A stretch of 64,000 bases of DNA from Glaciihabitans sp. dw_435 (lineage in GTDB: Bacteria > Actinomycetota > Actinomycetes > Actinomycetales > Microbacteriaceae): assembly GCF_018449675.1 (NCBI RefSeq), contig NZ_JAAVUZ010000004.1, positions 1-64,000 of the forward strand. Reading direction: 5' to 3'. Below are positions 39,743 to 48,776 of this stretch, in pieces (positions within the stretch are counted from its first letter, which is position 1; each line of letters begins with the position of its first letter). The position numbers and the translations under genes are program-made. The notes under the pieces are model-generated. The model was not told the origin of the DNA. It made no database searches and saw nothing but the letters and a program-made list of their open reading frames with translations.

Positions 39743-41562
39743 GCGCCGCTGTGACATCGGGTGCGGGTGCAGCTGCCGACGCCGATGGGGGACCCGCCCA
39801 CCGCGTGGACGGATACGCGGACCTGCGCTCCTACGCCGCGATCGGTGACGGCCGCACGGTCGCCCTCATCGCCAGCGATGGAACAGTCGACTGGTTCCCC
39901 GTTCCCAACCTCGATTCGCCCCCGGTGTTCGCCGCGATTCTCGATGCCGCAGACGGCGGGGATATTCGCCTGCGTCCCCTGGGGGAGTACACGACCCGCC
40001 GCCGGTACGTGACAGGCACGAACGTGCTGCAAACCACCTTCACCACTGCCACGGGGAGGGTGCGGATGACCGATGCTCTGGTCACCGGTGTTGCCGGGCG
40101 TCTGCCGTGGGCGGAGCTTGCGCGCCGCGTCGACGGGGTATCCGGTTCCGTCGAGATGGAGTGGAGCGTGACCCCGGGCACTCTCCTCGGAACCGCCTCG
40201 CCCTGGATTGAGGACACCCTGCACGGACCGGTCATCCGGGTCGACGGGTTCCTGCTGGGCGTCGCTGGCTTCAACCACGGGGCATCCACCCCGTCCGGCA
40301 CCGCGATGACCGGAGCATTCACGACGTCCGAGGAGTCGCGCCACGAGCTCGTGCTGACCGCGACAGAGCGCGAACCGCTGCGCTTGGTCGATGCCGACAT
40401 CGTGGACCGGGGCATCGATCGCACCGTCGACAACTGGAAGTCGTGGTCGAAGGAGTTCTCGTACGAGGGGCAGTGGGCCGACGCCGTGCTCCGCAGCGCG
40501 CTGGCCCTGAAGCTACTGATCTACAGCCCCACCGGTTCGATCGCTGCGGCGGCCACGACCTCGCTGCCGGAGAGCTGGACCGAGGGAAAGAACTGGGACT
40601 ACCGCTTCGCCTGGGTGCGGGACCTCGCCTACACGGTGCGCGCGCTCATCCGGTTCGGGCTCCGCGAAGAGACGCACGCGGCCGTCTCGTGGATGCTGAA
40701 GACGATTCGCGCCAACGGCCCCGAACTGAGCATCTTCTACGCTCTCGACGGCGGAGTGCCGAACGAGGTAAGCAACCCCGAGGTACCCGGATGGCGTGAC
40801 ATCGGCGAGGTGGTTCTCGGCAACGCCGCACAGGGCCAGCTGCAGCTGGGTGTCTACGGTGACCTCTTCGACGTCGTCCGGGCGTACGTCGACGACGGCA
40901 ACGTGCTCGACGCCGACACGGCACGACTGCTCTCATCGATTGCCGACCGCGCCTGCGACAGCTGGCACCTTCGGGATGCCGGAATGTGGGAACTCGAGGA
41001 GACCCAGCACTACACCTCGTCCAAACTCGGCTGCTGGCAGGCCCTCGACTGCGCGGCGCACCTCGCCGAGGTCGGGCAGCTTCCGTCGGACGGTGTGCGC
41101 TGGGCGGCCGAGCGGGATCGCATCCGCGAATGGGTGGAGACGAACGGTTGGTCGGAGGCCCGCCAGAGCTACGTCATGTACCCGGGCAGCGAGAAGCTCG
41201 ACGCGTCGGTGCTGCTGCACGCGGGCAGCGGATTCGACCGTGGCCCGCGTATGGCCGCCACCATTGACGCCATCGATGCCGAGCTGGGTCGTGGGCCGCT
41301 GGTGTACCGCTACTCCGGCATGGAGGAGGAGGAAGGCACCTTTGTCGCCTGTGCTTTCTGGGTCGCCGGTGCGCTCGCGTGCGTTGGCCGCACCGACGAG
41401 GCGAAGGCGCGCATGGACGAACTCGTCGGCCTCGCCAACGACGTCGGCCTCTACGCCGAACAGATGGATGCCACCACCCATGAATTCCTCGGCAATCTGC
41501 CGCAGGCGCTCAGCCACCTCGCGCTGATCAACGCGGCCATTACGATCGAGGAGCTCGGCTAG
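39739..41562 (+). CDS. Glycoside hydrolase family 15 protein (glucoamylase/trehalase type)
   Basis: 607 residues. The N-terminal beta-sandwich (RSYAAIGDGRTVALIASDGT, DWFPVPNLDSPPVFAAIL) is followed by the alpha/alpha barrel with TEGKNWDYRFAWVRDLAYTV, the acid residue region GMWELEETQHYTSSKLGCW and the base region EEEEGTFVACAFWVAGALA. No signal peptide is seen, so the substrate is cytosolic: alpha-glucan oligosaccharides or trehalose are the known options in actinobacterial relatives. Translationally coupled to the SMP-30 gene. Sharing a window with glgE/glgB/glgP/glgX suggests, but does not prove, a role in glucan or trehalose turnover. Confidence 0.92.
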   Translation: MSAAVTSGAGAAADADGGPAHRVDGYADLRSYAAIGDGRTVALIASDGTVDWFPVPNLDSPPVFAAILDAADGGDIRLRPLGEYTTRRRYVTGTNVLQTTFTTATGRVRMTDALVTGVAGRLPWAELARRVDGVSGSVEMEWSVTPGTLLGTASPWIEDTLHGPVIRVDGFLLGVAGFNHGASTPSGTAMTGAFTTSEESRHELVLTATEREPLRLVDADIVDRGIDRTVDNWKSWSKEFSYEGQWADAVLRSALALKLLIYSPTGSIAAAATTSLPESWTEGKNWDYRFAWVRDLAYTVRALIRFGLREETHAAVSWMLKTIRANGPELSIFYALDGGVPNEVSNPEVPGWRDIGEVVLGNAAQGQLQLGVYGDLFDVVRAYVDDGNVLDADTARLLSSIADRACDSWHLRDAGMWELEETQHYTSSKLGCWQALDCAAHLAEVGQLPSDGVRWAAERDRIREWVETNGWSEARQSYVMYPGSEKLDASVLLHAGSGFDRGPRMAATIDAIDAELGRGPLVYRYSGMEEEEGTFVACAFWVAGALACVGRTDEAKARMDELVGLANDVGLYAEQMDATTHEFLGNLPQALSHLALINAAITIEELG

Positions 41563-41636
41563 GCACGACGAATTCGGGGCTTGTGCGGGCGGGCGCCCCA
41601 CGCGCTGAATAGGGGCACCCGAAAGGACTCCCCGTC

Positions 41637-43580
41637 ATGCGCATAGTCGGTTCCGCCTCATCACGCCCGTCCGGTGTCGGCGCGGTTATCGCGCGCACGC
41701 TGGGCGTCAGCACCACCACTGCGGCGGACGACCGCCCCGCCGATGTTGCCCTTGTGGTGGTGCACGGCATGGGCCACCAGATCACCGGGGAGACTCTGCT
41801 CGAGTGGGCGGAGCCCATCCTCGGCCGCATCGACTGGCTCGCGAAATGGGCGGGACGTTCCTCCGCAGCGACGGTCGGCGACGTGCGGGCGGATGCCACA
41901 ACAGGCGTCACCATCGTGGACTCGCGCCTCACGGGCGAATCCACGGCCCGGGTCATCGCCGATGCACGCTGGCGGGCACCGGATGGCACCGTGCGGCAGC
42001 GGCGCATCGCGCTGATCGAAGCCCGGTGGTCCCAGTCGTTCGTGCCGATGTCGCGCGGCGATGTCTTCACCTGGGGACTGCCGTTCCTCTGGCGCACGAT
42101 CATCCGCATGTTCCGGCAGTTCGGACGAACAATGGTGCTCGTTCCCTTCGCGGGATTCGGTCGCGCGATGATCTCCCGCCATCGTGCGCGTGAGGCACAT
42201 CGTCGCCCGCCGACCCCGGTGGCACGGGTGCTCGGCTTTCTCCAGGCGCTGATCGCGACAGTCGTCGGGGCGCTCCTCGCGCTGGGGCTGGGGATCGGGT
42301 TGGTGGTGGTGGGAATCATCGTGTCCGCGATCCTTCCGCTGTTGAGCCCGCTGCTGCTGATCCCGCTGGTGAAGAAATGGATCCAGCAACCCATCGACTC
42401 CCTCGTCGACTTCGTCGGCGACGTGGGAACGTTCCGCGAGCGGCCGCTGCGCTCGGCCGCGATGCGGGTGGTGCTGCGGGACAGGCTGGCCGAGGCATCC
42501 ACCATGGTCGACCGCGACTCCGGGGAGGTGATGGTGCTCGCGCACTCGCAGGGTGCGGCGATCTCGGCGAAGTCGTTGTTCGGCGAGATCGACCTGCAGG
42601 GGAGTCGCATCACGAGGCTGTTCACGGTCGGCGCCGCCATCACGCTGCTGGGCACGTCCAGCTGGGCGATGAGTCGCCCGACCGCCGAGTACGCACCGGT
42701 CGCCAATTGGGCACGCTTCGCGCGCGACATCCGCTGGAACAACTACTGGGCGATCTGGGATCCCTTCGCGGCCGGTCCGATCGGGGACAGCCTTCCCCAG
42801 CGATTCCGGCGGTGGCGAGGCTCGTACGTGCAGAACGCCGCGGCGCACACGCCCGGGCCCGAGGAGCACGCCGTGCACAACACGAGCCTGCCGTTCACTG
42901 ACCACCAGTCGTACGCAATGAACACGCTGCAGGTCATCGAACCCATCGCCCGCGTGCTGCTGGGCGATGACTTCCCGCGGGTTCCGGACGAGGAGGGCTC
43001 GCAGTCGGTCCGTCGCTTCGTCGGGATCCGGCGGGCGCGTGGCGTCATGCTCATTGCCGCCCTCATCGTCGGGATTCTCGTGCCGACGTTCGGTTGGTTC
43101 ACGGCCGCGGTCGTGTGGGCGGCGCGCCTCGTTGTGGATGGCATCAATGCTGCGCTGAGCTTCCTGGGAGTCGGTTCTCGAGTCGATCTCGGTGTCATCG
43201 TCGCGTCGGAGGATCCCGCCCGGCTCACAACCCTTGGCACGCTGCTCGCCATCGCGCTGCTGGCGGCGCTGCTGATCTGGATCAGTCTGACCGTCACCAA
43301 CTGGGCTGAGGACACCGTCCTGTGGAGCCGCCCGTCGGCCACTCAGTCCCGCTGGCATTACACCGTCGAGTTGCTCATTCAGCTCGTATACGTCGGGGGC
43401 GCCGGGGTCACGACCGTCGTGGCGGCGACAGCGCTCTGGCCGGGGAACGCCGCCGTTCCGATCGGGCTCGGAACGGCCGCGGGAGTGGCAACGGTGATGA
43501 TACTTCTCGCGGTGAACGCGGGAATGATCCCCTTCGTTGTACCTCAGAAACTACCGACACGGGTGGTCGGGCACCGCTAA
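41637..43580 (+). CDS. Large membrane protein with alpha/beta-hydrolase motif
   Basis: 647 residues; I do not recognise a named family. Residues about 35-60 (VALVVVHGMGHQITGETLLEW) and 295-315 (VMVLAHSQGAAISAKSLFG) are the oxyanion strand and nucleophile elbow of a lipase-like alpha/beta hydrolase. Between them, at about 200-245, lies a long double hydrophobic segment, and further helices occur near 470-500, 530-555 and 590-640. The hydrolase domain thus appears split by a membrane hairpin and followed by a C-terminal membrane domain. A lipid-active enzyme at the membrane is a fair guess. ATG with gaaagga upstream. Confidence 0.72.
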   Translation: MRIVGSASSRPSGVGAVIARTLGVSTTTAADDRPADVALVVVHGMGHQITGETLLEWAEPILGRIDWLAKWAGRSSAATVGDVRADATTGVTIVDSRLTGESTARVIADARWRAPDGTVRQRRIALIEARWSQSFVPMSRGDVFTWGLPFLWRTIIRMFRQFGRTMVLVPFAGFGRAMISRHRAREAHRRPPTPVARVLGFLQALIATVVGALLALGLGIGLVVVGIIVSAILPLLSPLLLIPLVKKWIQQPIDSLVDFVGDVGTFRERPLRSAAMRVVLRDRLAEASTMVDRDSGEVMVLAHSQGAAISAKSLFGEIDLQGSRITRLFTVGAAITLLGTSSWAMSRPTAEYAPVANWARFARDIRWNNYWAIWDPFAAGPIGDSLPQRFRRWRGSYVQNAAAHTPGPEEHAVHNTSLPFTDHQSYAMNTLQVIEPIARVLLGDDFPRVPDEEGSQSVRRFVGIRRARGVMLIAALIVGILVPTFGWFTAAVVWAARLVVDGINAALSFLGVGSRVDLGVIVASEDPARLTTLGTLLAIALLAALLIWISLTVTNWAEDTVLWSRPSATQSRWHYTVELLIQLVYVGGAGVTTVVAATALWPGNAAVPIGLGTAAGVATVMILLAVNAGMIPFVVPQKLPTRVVGHR

Positions 43581-43584
43581 CGGG

Positions 43585-43608
43585 CTTGCATGCATCCATG
43601 CATGCAAG
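43585..43608. promoter_or_regulatory. Perfect palindrome over the ribosome binding site of the GntR gene
   Basis: CTTGCATGCAT-CC-ATGCATGCAAG: 11-base arms with no mismatch and a two-base centre. Its right end overlaps the aaggag ribosome binding site (43606-43611) of the GntR/FCD regulator. Size and position fit an operator for autorepression of the regulator and its coupled transporter gene. Confidence 0.7.
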
Positions 43609-43619
43609 GAGTATCATCA

Positions 43620-44264
43620 ATGATTGTGACAGATACACCCACGACCTCCAGCGCCGAACGCGCCTACCTCCACACCAAGGCCCTGATCGTGCGCGGCGAC
43701 CTTCCGGGCGGGCAGCTCATCAGCGAGGGACAGATCTGCGAAGCGCTGAACATCAGCAGGACCCCGGTGCACGAGGCATTCCTCCGCCTCGCCGCGGAGC
43801 AGTTGATCGTGCTCTCATCCCGCAAGGGGGCCGTCGTCGCTCCGATCTCTCCCCGCGAGGCGCAGGACGTTCTCGAAATGCGCGAGGCGATCGAACGGTC
43901 GGCTGCCGCCCGCATCGCCGCCGAGGGAGGGCCGACTGCCACGACCGTCGCGCGGTTGAAGGCTCTGCTCGATGAACAGCGGACAGCGATCGACCGGGAT
44001 GACTCGGACGCCTTCCTTGCCGCGGATGACGAGTTCCACGCCCAGATCATCGCCGCCGGCAACAACGCGATCGCCCTCCACCTCTTCGGTCAGCTGCGGG
44101 ACCGCCAGCAGCGGCTCCGCAATCACCTCATGCGCACCCGCGAGGAGTACGGGCCGGTATTGGACGAGCACTCCGCGATGTTCGCCCGGCTCGAGGCATC
44201 CGACCTTGACGGCTTTGTCGCCGTGCTGTCGGCGCACGTCAACCGCTTCGACGGTGTGCTGTGA
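43620..44264 (+). CDS. GntR family transcriptional regulator, FCD (FadR) subfamily
   Basis: 214 residues. N-terminal winged helix-turn-helix (GQLISEGQICEALNISRTPVH) and C-terminal all-helical FCD ligand domain with its metal/ligand residues in AADDEFHAQIIAAGNN and HSAMFARLEASD. The ATG at 43620 has aaggag at good spacing; an ATG at 43590 would lie inside the palindrome. The stop overlaps the GTG of an MFS transporter gene (GTGA), so the regulator probably controls that transporter in response to its substrate, using the palindrome 43585-43608. The ligand is unknown. Confidence 0.92.
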   Translation: MIVTDTPTTSSAERAYLHTKALIVRGDLPGGQLISEGQICEALNISRTPVHEAFLRLAAEQLIVLSSRKGAVVAPISPREAQDVLEMREAIERSAAARIAAEGGPTATTVARLKALLDEQRTAIDRDDSDAFLAADDEFHAQIIAAGNNAIALHLFGQLRDRQQRLRNHLMRTREEYGPVLDEHSAMFARLEASDLDGFVAVLSAHVNRFDGVL

Positions 44265-45484
44265 GTGACACGGCCCGCACGACCGGGTTCGCGCGCCCCT
44301 GGGTGACGGTTTTCGCGCTGATCTTCGTGCTGTCGTGGAGCGGCAACCAGTTCACCCCGCTGTTGCTGCTGTACAAGTCCGAGCAGCACTACTCGTCGCT
44401 CGTGGTCAACGCGTTCCTGGGTATCTACGTGCTCGGGCTTGCGCCGAGCCTGCTGCTCGCCGGCGCGCTGTCCGACAGGTACGGCCGGCGTCCGCTGATG
44501 CTGGTGGGTGTTGTCGCCGCCATCTGCGCGAGCGGATCGCTGGCGTTCAGCTCGCTGGGCTCCGGCCCGCTGTACCTTGGCCGATTTCTCGCGGGCATCG
44601 CCGTCGGAGTCGCCATGGCCGTGGGAACCAGCTGGATGAAGGAGGTCTCCCAGGCGCCCCACGACAGGGCCGCCGACTTTGGCGCCGGAGCCCGCAGGGC
44701 GTCCCTGGCCTTCACGCTCGGATCCGGGTCGGGTGCGCTGGTCGCCGGCGCGATCGCCCAGTGGACGCCGTTCGGCGAGTTCCTCCCCTTCCTCATCAAC
44801 GTGGCGCTCGCGCTACCGCTGCTCTGGCTCGTGCTGCGGGTCCCCGAGACGAGCGTGTCCGGTGGCGTGCAGGGAAGCCTCCGCGAGCAGTTCCGCATCC
44901 CCGCGGCGTCCCACAAGCGGTTCATCCGTGTCGTGGTCGTCATCGCGCCCTGGCTGTTCGTGGCTGCCTCGATCGGATACGGCTACGTGCCCGTGCTGCT
45001 GTCTGCGCCGTCGGAGGGCTTCGGAGTCGCGTACGCCACCCTGCTCTGCGTGATCATGCTCGGAACCTCCGCCCTCATTCAGCCCGTCGCCAAGCGGCTG
45101 GATTCGGTCTCCAGCGCCCGCTCACTGCTCATCGGCTTCGGCCTGATCGTGATCGGCCTGCTCGGAGCGGCCTTCGTCGATGCGACCCAGTCGCTCGCGC
45201 TCGGTATCGTCGCCGCGTTCGTGCTCGGCGCCGGGTTCGGCATCGGCCTGCTGTCGTCCCTGCTCGAGGTGCAGCGCATTGCGACCCCGAAGGATCTCGC
45301 CGGTCTCACCGGGTTGTTTTACGCGATCTCGTACGTCGGATTCCTCACCCCGGCCATCCTGTCGGCGATCACGCCGCCGTTCACCACCGTCGTGTTGCTC
45401 GTCGCGCTCGCGGCGTGTGCGGTCATCGGCTGCCTGCTGGTGGTCGTGTCCAACCGCAAGCACCTTCCGGGTGCGGCCGGCTGA
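44261..45484 (+). CDS. MFS transporter (about 12 TM)
   Basis: 407-residue major facilitator. The signature loop between helices 2 and 3 is present (LAGALSDRYGRRPLMLVG), as is the first-half motif around GRFLAGIAVGVAMAVGTSWM. Translationally coupled to the GntR/FCD regulator directly upstream, which suggests uptake or export of the regulator's ligand. No substrate can be deduced. GTG start. Confidence 0.9.
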   Translation: MSDTARTTGFARPWVTVFALIFVLSWSGNQFTPLLLLYKSEQHYSSLVVNAFLGIYVLGLAPSLLLAGALSDRYGRRPLMLVGVVAAICASGSLAFSSLGSGPLYLGRFLAGIAVGVAMAVGTSWMKEVSQAPHDRAADFGAGARRASLAFTLGSGSGALVAGAIAQWTPFGEFLPFLINVALALPLLWLVLRVPETSVSGGVQGSLREQFRIPAASHKRFIRVVVVIAPWLFVAASIGYGYVPVLLSAPSEGFGVAYATLLCVIMLGTSALIQPVAKRLDSVSSARSLLIGFGLIVIGLLGAAFVDATQSLALGIVAAFVLGAGFGIGLLSSLLEVQRIATPKDLAGLTGLFYAISYVGFLTPAILSAITPPFTTVVLLVALAACAVIGCLLVVVSNRKHLPGAAG

Positions 45485-45565
45485 GGCATCCACTCGCCGT
45501 CGCCGTTGTCCGGAGCGCCCGCCGCGCCTCAATAGGATGAGCACACACCAAGCAGAGGATTGACG

Positions 45566-46312
45566 ATGACGACCCCAGTGCCCGGATGGTATGACGCTCC
45601 CGACGGCTCCGCCATGCTGCGCTGGTGGGACGGTACGACCTGGACAGCGGATGTCTCGCCGCGTCCGTCTGCGGTTGCTGCACCCACCCCGATCCAGGCC
45701 CCGGTCCCCGCCGCGCCGGCGTTCGTCGCGCCGCCTCTCGCACCGCCGCCTGCCGTGCCCCTCGCGCCCTACGCCCCCGCACGCAAGCGCCTGGTGTGGC
45801 CATGGGTCGCCGGCGGCGTTGCGCTGCTCGTGATCATCATCGGCGCCGTGGTTGCCATCGCGTGGGCTGTCGGACGGGTGGTGGACGCTGGTAACTCCCT
45901 CGAATCCTCGTCGCAGGGGGCCGGAACCGTCCTCCCATCGGCATCGCCCACAGACCCGACGGGAGCAGCGGCGGCGGTGACGGCATTCGACCGGGCCTAC
46001 GCCGACGAGGATTGCGACGAGCTCACGGCGGTGACGACGCCGGATTTCCGGGATTCCCTCGGTGACAGCGCGTTCACGTGCGAGGCCTGGCTGGACGTCG
46101 CGTCGTCGTACACCGTCGACGGAACGTACCTGTACAGCGTTGCCATCGATGGCGCGGAGATCACCGGGGCGGGTACTGTGCCCACCGCCGTCGTGACCAC
46201 GACCGAGGTGGACTCGAGCATGCCCGAGCCACAGACCACGCACTGGACGTACGACCTCATCCTGACTGACGGCGCGTGGCTCATCGACGACCAGACCTCG
46301 ACTGACGACTAG
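45566..46312 (+). CDS. DUF2510 membrane protein
   Basis: 248 residues: an N-terminal DUF2510 module (PGWYDAPDGSAMLRWWDGT), a Pro/Ala-rich linker (about 40-75), one membrane helix (WVAGGVALLVIIIGAVVAIAWAV, near 83-105) and an extracytoplasmic domain (about 135-248) with two cysteines (DEDCDELT, FTCEAWLD) that may form a disulfide. The exported domain has the look of a small NTF2-like fold, which I cannot confirm. The ATG at 45566 has agagg upstream; a TTG two codons earlier is possible. TAGGAT about 30 bases upstream may be the -10 box. Confidence 0.82.
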   Translation: MTTPVPGWYDAPDGSAMLRWWDGTTWTADVSPRPSAVAAPTPIQAPVPAAPAFVAPPLAPPPAVPLAPYAPARKRLVWPWVAGGVALLVIIIGAVVAIAWAVGRVVDAGNSLESSSQGAGTVLPSASPTDPTGAAAAVTAFDRAYADEDCDELTAVTTPDFRDSLGDSAFTCEAWLDVASSYTVDGTYLYSVAIDGAEITGAGTVPTAVVTTTEVDSSMPEPQTTHWTYDLILTDGAWLIDDQTSTDD

Positions 46313-46330
46313 CGCCTCACGCCGTACCGG

Positions 46331-47119
46331 TCAGAGCGCGCGGGCAGCCCCGAGGAAGTCGACGGCGGCATCGCGGAACGCACGCGATGTCGGCGCGTTG
46401 AAGTGGTGACGTCCAGGAATCTCGAAGAAGGTGGCGTTGGGCGCCGCGAGGGCGAGGGCGCGGGATGCCTCGAGAATGCCGTCCTCACTCCCGGTCGCGA
46501 ACAGCACCTGCTGCGATGGCGCGTTGTCGGCGCTCGGCTGTGAACCTCCGCGCATGCCCTCTACCAGGGCGACGAGCGCTTCGATGTCGTTGCCGGGGAT
46601 CGCGCCGGCCATGGTGAGATACCCGGCGGTGAGCCGGTCCTCGACCGGCGTGTGATCGCGCACGAACGCTTTGGCCTGGTCGACGCGAAAACGCGTGAGG
46701 GGGTCGCCATCGGGAATGCCGCCGAGCACCGCGCGGGAGATCCGGTTGGGCATCGCCCGGGCCGCCTGCCAGCCGACGCGGGCGCCCAGTGAGTACCCGA
46801 CGTAGTCGACCTCGTCGAGCATGTAGGTGTCGAGCACCGTCAGTACGTCGGTGACCAGCAACTCCATCGTGTAGGCGCTGCTGCCGTGCGGCTTGTCGCT
46901 CGCGCCGTGGCCGCGCTGGTCGATCGCGATGACATGGAACCCGGCCCGAGTGAGGTCGCGCACCCATCCCGTCGCATGAAAGTTCACCAGCGCGCTGGAG
47001 GCGAATCCATGCACCGCCAGCACGGTGGGTGCCTCGGGATCGCCCCACTCGTAGGTGGCGATCTTCGTGTTGTCGGGGGAAATAACGGCGCGCGCGGGCG
47101 GCGCTTCTGGCGTAAGCAT
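46331..47119 (-). CDS. Alpha/beta fold hydrolase
   Basis: 262 residues. Oxyanion strand VLAVHGFASSALVNFH, DQRGHGASDKP, nucleophile elbow VDYVGYSLGARVGWQ, C-terminal His in FEIPGRHHFNAPTSR. Cytosolic, with esterase, lactonase or dehalogenase-like activity possible. It lies 69 bases downstream of an MFS gene on the same strand. ATG start without a strong ribosome binding site. Confidence 0.88.
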   Translation of the reverse strand: MLTPEAPPARAVISPDNTKIATYEWGDPEAPTVLAVHGFASSALVNFHATGWVRDLTRAGFHVIAIDQRGHGASDKPHGSSAYTMELLVTDVLTVLDTYMLDEVDYVGYSLGARVGWQAARAMPNRISRAVLGGIPDGDPLTRFRVDQAKAFVRDHTPVEDRLTAGYLTMAGAIPGNDIEALVALVEGMRGGSQPSADNAPSQQVLFATGSEDGILEASRALALAAPNATFFEIPGRHHFNAPTSRAFRDAAVDFLGAARAL

Positions 47120-47188
47120 CGGTACTATTCGACCACGATTGCCCCGACGACCATGTCCACGCTGGGCGCGAAGGGTCTGATCCGCTGG

Positions 47189-48655
47189 TCAGTCGACCGT
47201 AATGGCGTGCCGGCGGCGGGCGATGAGGTCGAAGATTCCCAGCGCGAGCGCCACCACCATCAGCCCGATGGCGATCAGCACGCCGTCGCGAAAACCGTCG
47301 TGAAACGCGGTGAGGGGAGTCTCGGTTGCGGTCTCGCGAAGGATCGCCGCGAAAAAGGTGGATGACGCGGCGGCGGTGCCGACCGCGGTGCCGACGCGCT
47401 GTCCGAGCTGGGCCATGGAACCTGCGACACCTCCCTCGGATACCGGGATTTCGGCGAGCGTGAGCGTCTGGTTGGGGGAGATCACAAACCCTCCGCCGAC
47501 CCCCGCGATCAGCAGGGCCGCGCCCATCCCGTAGGGCGCGAGTTCTGCGGGGAGGGTGATGGCGAGCGTCAGATCGAGGGTGTAGCCGACGATCACGATC
47601 GCGAGTCCCGTCACGACGAGGGCGCGCCCATATTTCGCGACCAGTCGGCCGCCGATCCACGCGGTCACCGCCGAGGTCAGCGCAAACGGGATGCTGACGA
47701 GTCCCGCGAACACCGGCTCGAGCCCGAGGCCCTCCTGCAGGTACAGCGTGCTGAGCAGGAAGATCGCGGGAAGCGCACCGAAGTAGGCGGTGGCAAGCAG
47801 CACGCCGTTGCGGTAGGACGACGTGCGGAACAGGTTGAAGTGCACGACCGGCGACTTGCCCCTCCGTTGGTAGGCGAGCTCCCACCACACGAACAGGGCC
47901 CCGGCCACGGCGAAGCCGACCAGCCACAGCCAGCGCAGGTTGCTGTCGGTCGGCCGCCCCGTCGTGGTGACAAAGGGATAGAGCAGGCTGAACGTGGCAA
48001 TGCCCAGCAACAGCACCCCGAACAGGTCCAGGTTCGTGTCTGCCCGGGCACGCGTGCGTTTCGGCAGCAGCCGCACCGCGAAGAACAGCGCGAGCGCGCC
48101 CAGCGGGATGTTCATCCAGAACAGCAGCCGCCAGCCGTCGACCGGTCCGCCGAGCAAGATCAACAGTCCGCCAAGGGTAGGGGCGAAGGCCGTCGACACA
48201 CCAATCGTGGCGCCGAACAGACCGAACGCCCGTCCCCGGGCCGCACCCTGGAAGAGCTCCTGCACGAGACCGAGCACCTGGGGCATCTGCACGCCCGCCG
48301 CGATGCCCTGCAGGATCCGGCCGAGCACGAGGATCTGAATGGTCGGGGCGACCGCACAGAGCAGGCTCGCCGCGGTGAACCCGCTCAGCCCGATGATGAA
48401 CATGATCTTGCGGCCGTAGACGTCGCCGAGTCGCCCCGACGGAACGAGCGACAGGCCAAACGCGAGCGCATACCCCGCGACGATCAGTTGGAGGTCGCTC
48501 GGTCCTGCTTCCAGCGACTTCTCGATGGAGGGCAGCCCGACATTCACCTTCGACAGGTCGAGGATCGTGAGGGCGGCGACGCTTACGGCGACGGCGAACG
48601 CCTGCCATCGTGCGCGGTCGGCGGAGGAAGTGGATGTCCCGGCGGATTCAGTCAT
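47189..48655 (-). CDS. MFS transporter, DHA2 (EmrB/QacA-like) family
   Basis: 488 residues with 14 hydrophobic helices. The motif SGRLGDVYGRKIMFIIG (helix 2-3 loop) and the helix-5 motif GATIGVSTAFAPTLGGLL mark a drug:H+ antiporter of the DHA2 type. Probably exports a toxic compound or antibiotic. The following gene on the strand is an alpha/beta hydrolase. TAGTTT nine bases before the ATG may be the -10 box. Confidence 0.92.
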   Translation of the reverse strand: MTESAGTSTSSADRARWQAFAVAVSVAALTILDLSKVNVGLPSIEKSLEAGPSDLQLIVAGYALAFGLSLVPSGRLGDVYGRKIMFIIGLSGFTAASLLCAVAPTIQILVLGRILQGIAAGVQMPQVLGLVQELFQGAARGRAFGLFGATIGVSTAFAPTLGGLLILLGGPVDGWRLLFWMNIPLGALALFFAVRLLPKRTRARADTNLDLFGVLLLGIATFSLLYPFVTTTGRPTDSNLRWLWLVGFAVAGALFVWWELAYQRRGKSPVVHFNLFRTSSYRNGVLLATAYFGALPAIFLLSTLYLQEGLGLEPVFAGLVSIPFALTSAVTAWIGGRLVAKYGRALVVTGLAIVIVGYTLDLTLAITLPAELAPYGMGAALLIAGVGGGFVISPNQTLTLAEIPVSEGGVAGSMAQLGQRVGTAVGTAAASSTFFAAILRETATETPLTAFHDGFRDGVLIAIGLMVVALALGIFDLIARRRHAITVD

Positions 48656-48690
48656 CGTCTGGCCAAACTATCGGCACCCGACGGAGTTAC

Positions 48691-48774
48691 CTAGCGCAGC
48701 TCGGTGACCCGGTTTATGAGGTATGCGCGGTGGGCGGCCAGTGCCGCGCGCTCCGCCGTCGCTCCCGCGGATTC
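48691..48774 (-). pseudogene. Possible C-terminal remnant of a DGPF-associated sigma factor
   Basis: Directly after the DGPF gene, in another frame and with no start codon, 27 codons plus a TAG read ESAGATAERAAL...HRAYLINRVTELR. This resembles the last helix of ECF42-type sigma factors (pattern AER-x-x-L-x-x-R-x-x-E-L), whose genes normally sit next to DGPF genes. The rest of such a gene is absent; only about 120 bases separate the DGPF stop from the MFS gene start. Read as a deletion remnant; similarity is by eye and short. Confidence 0.4.
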
Positions 48775-48776
48775 GG

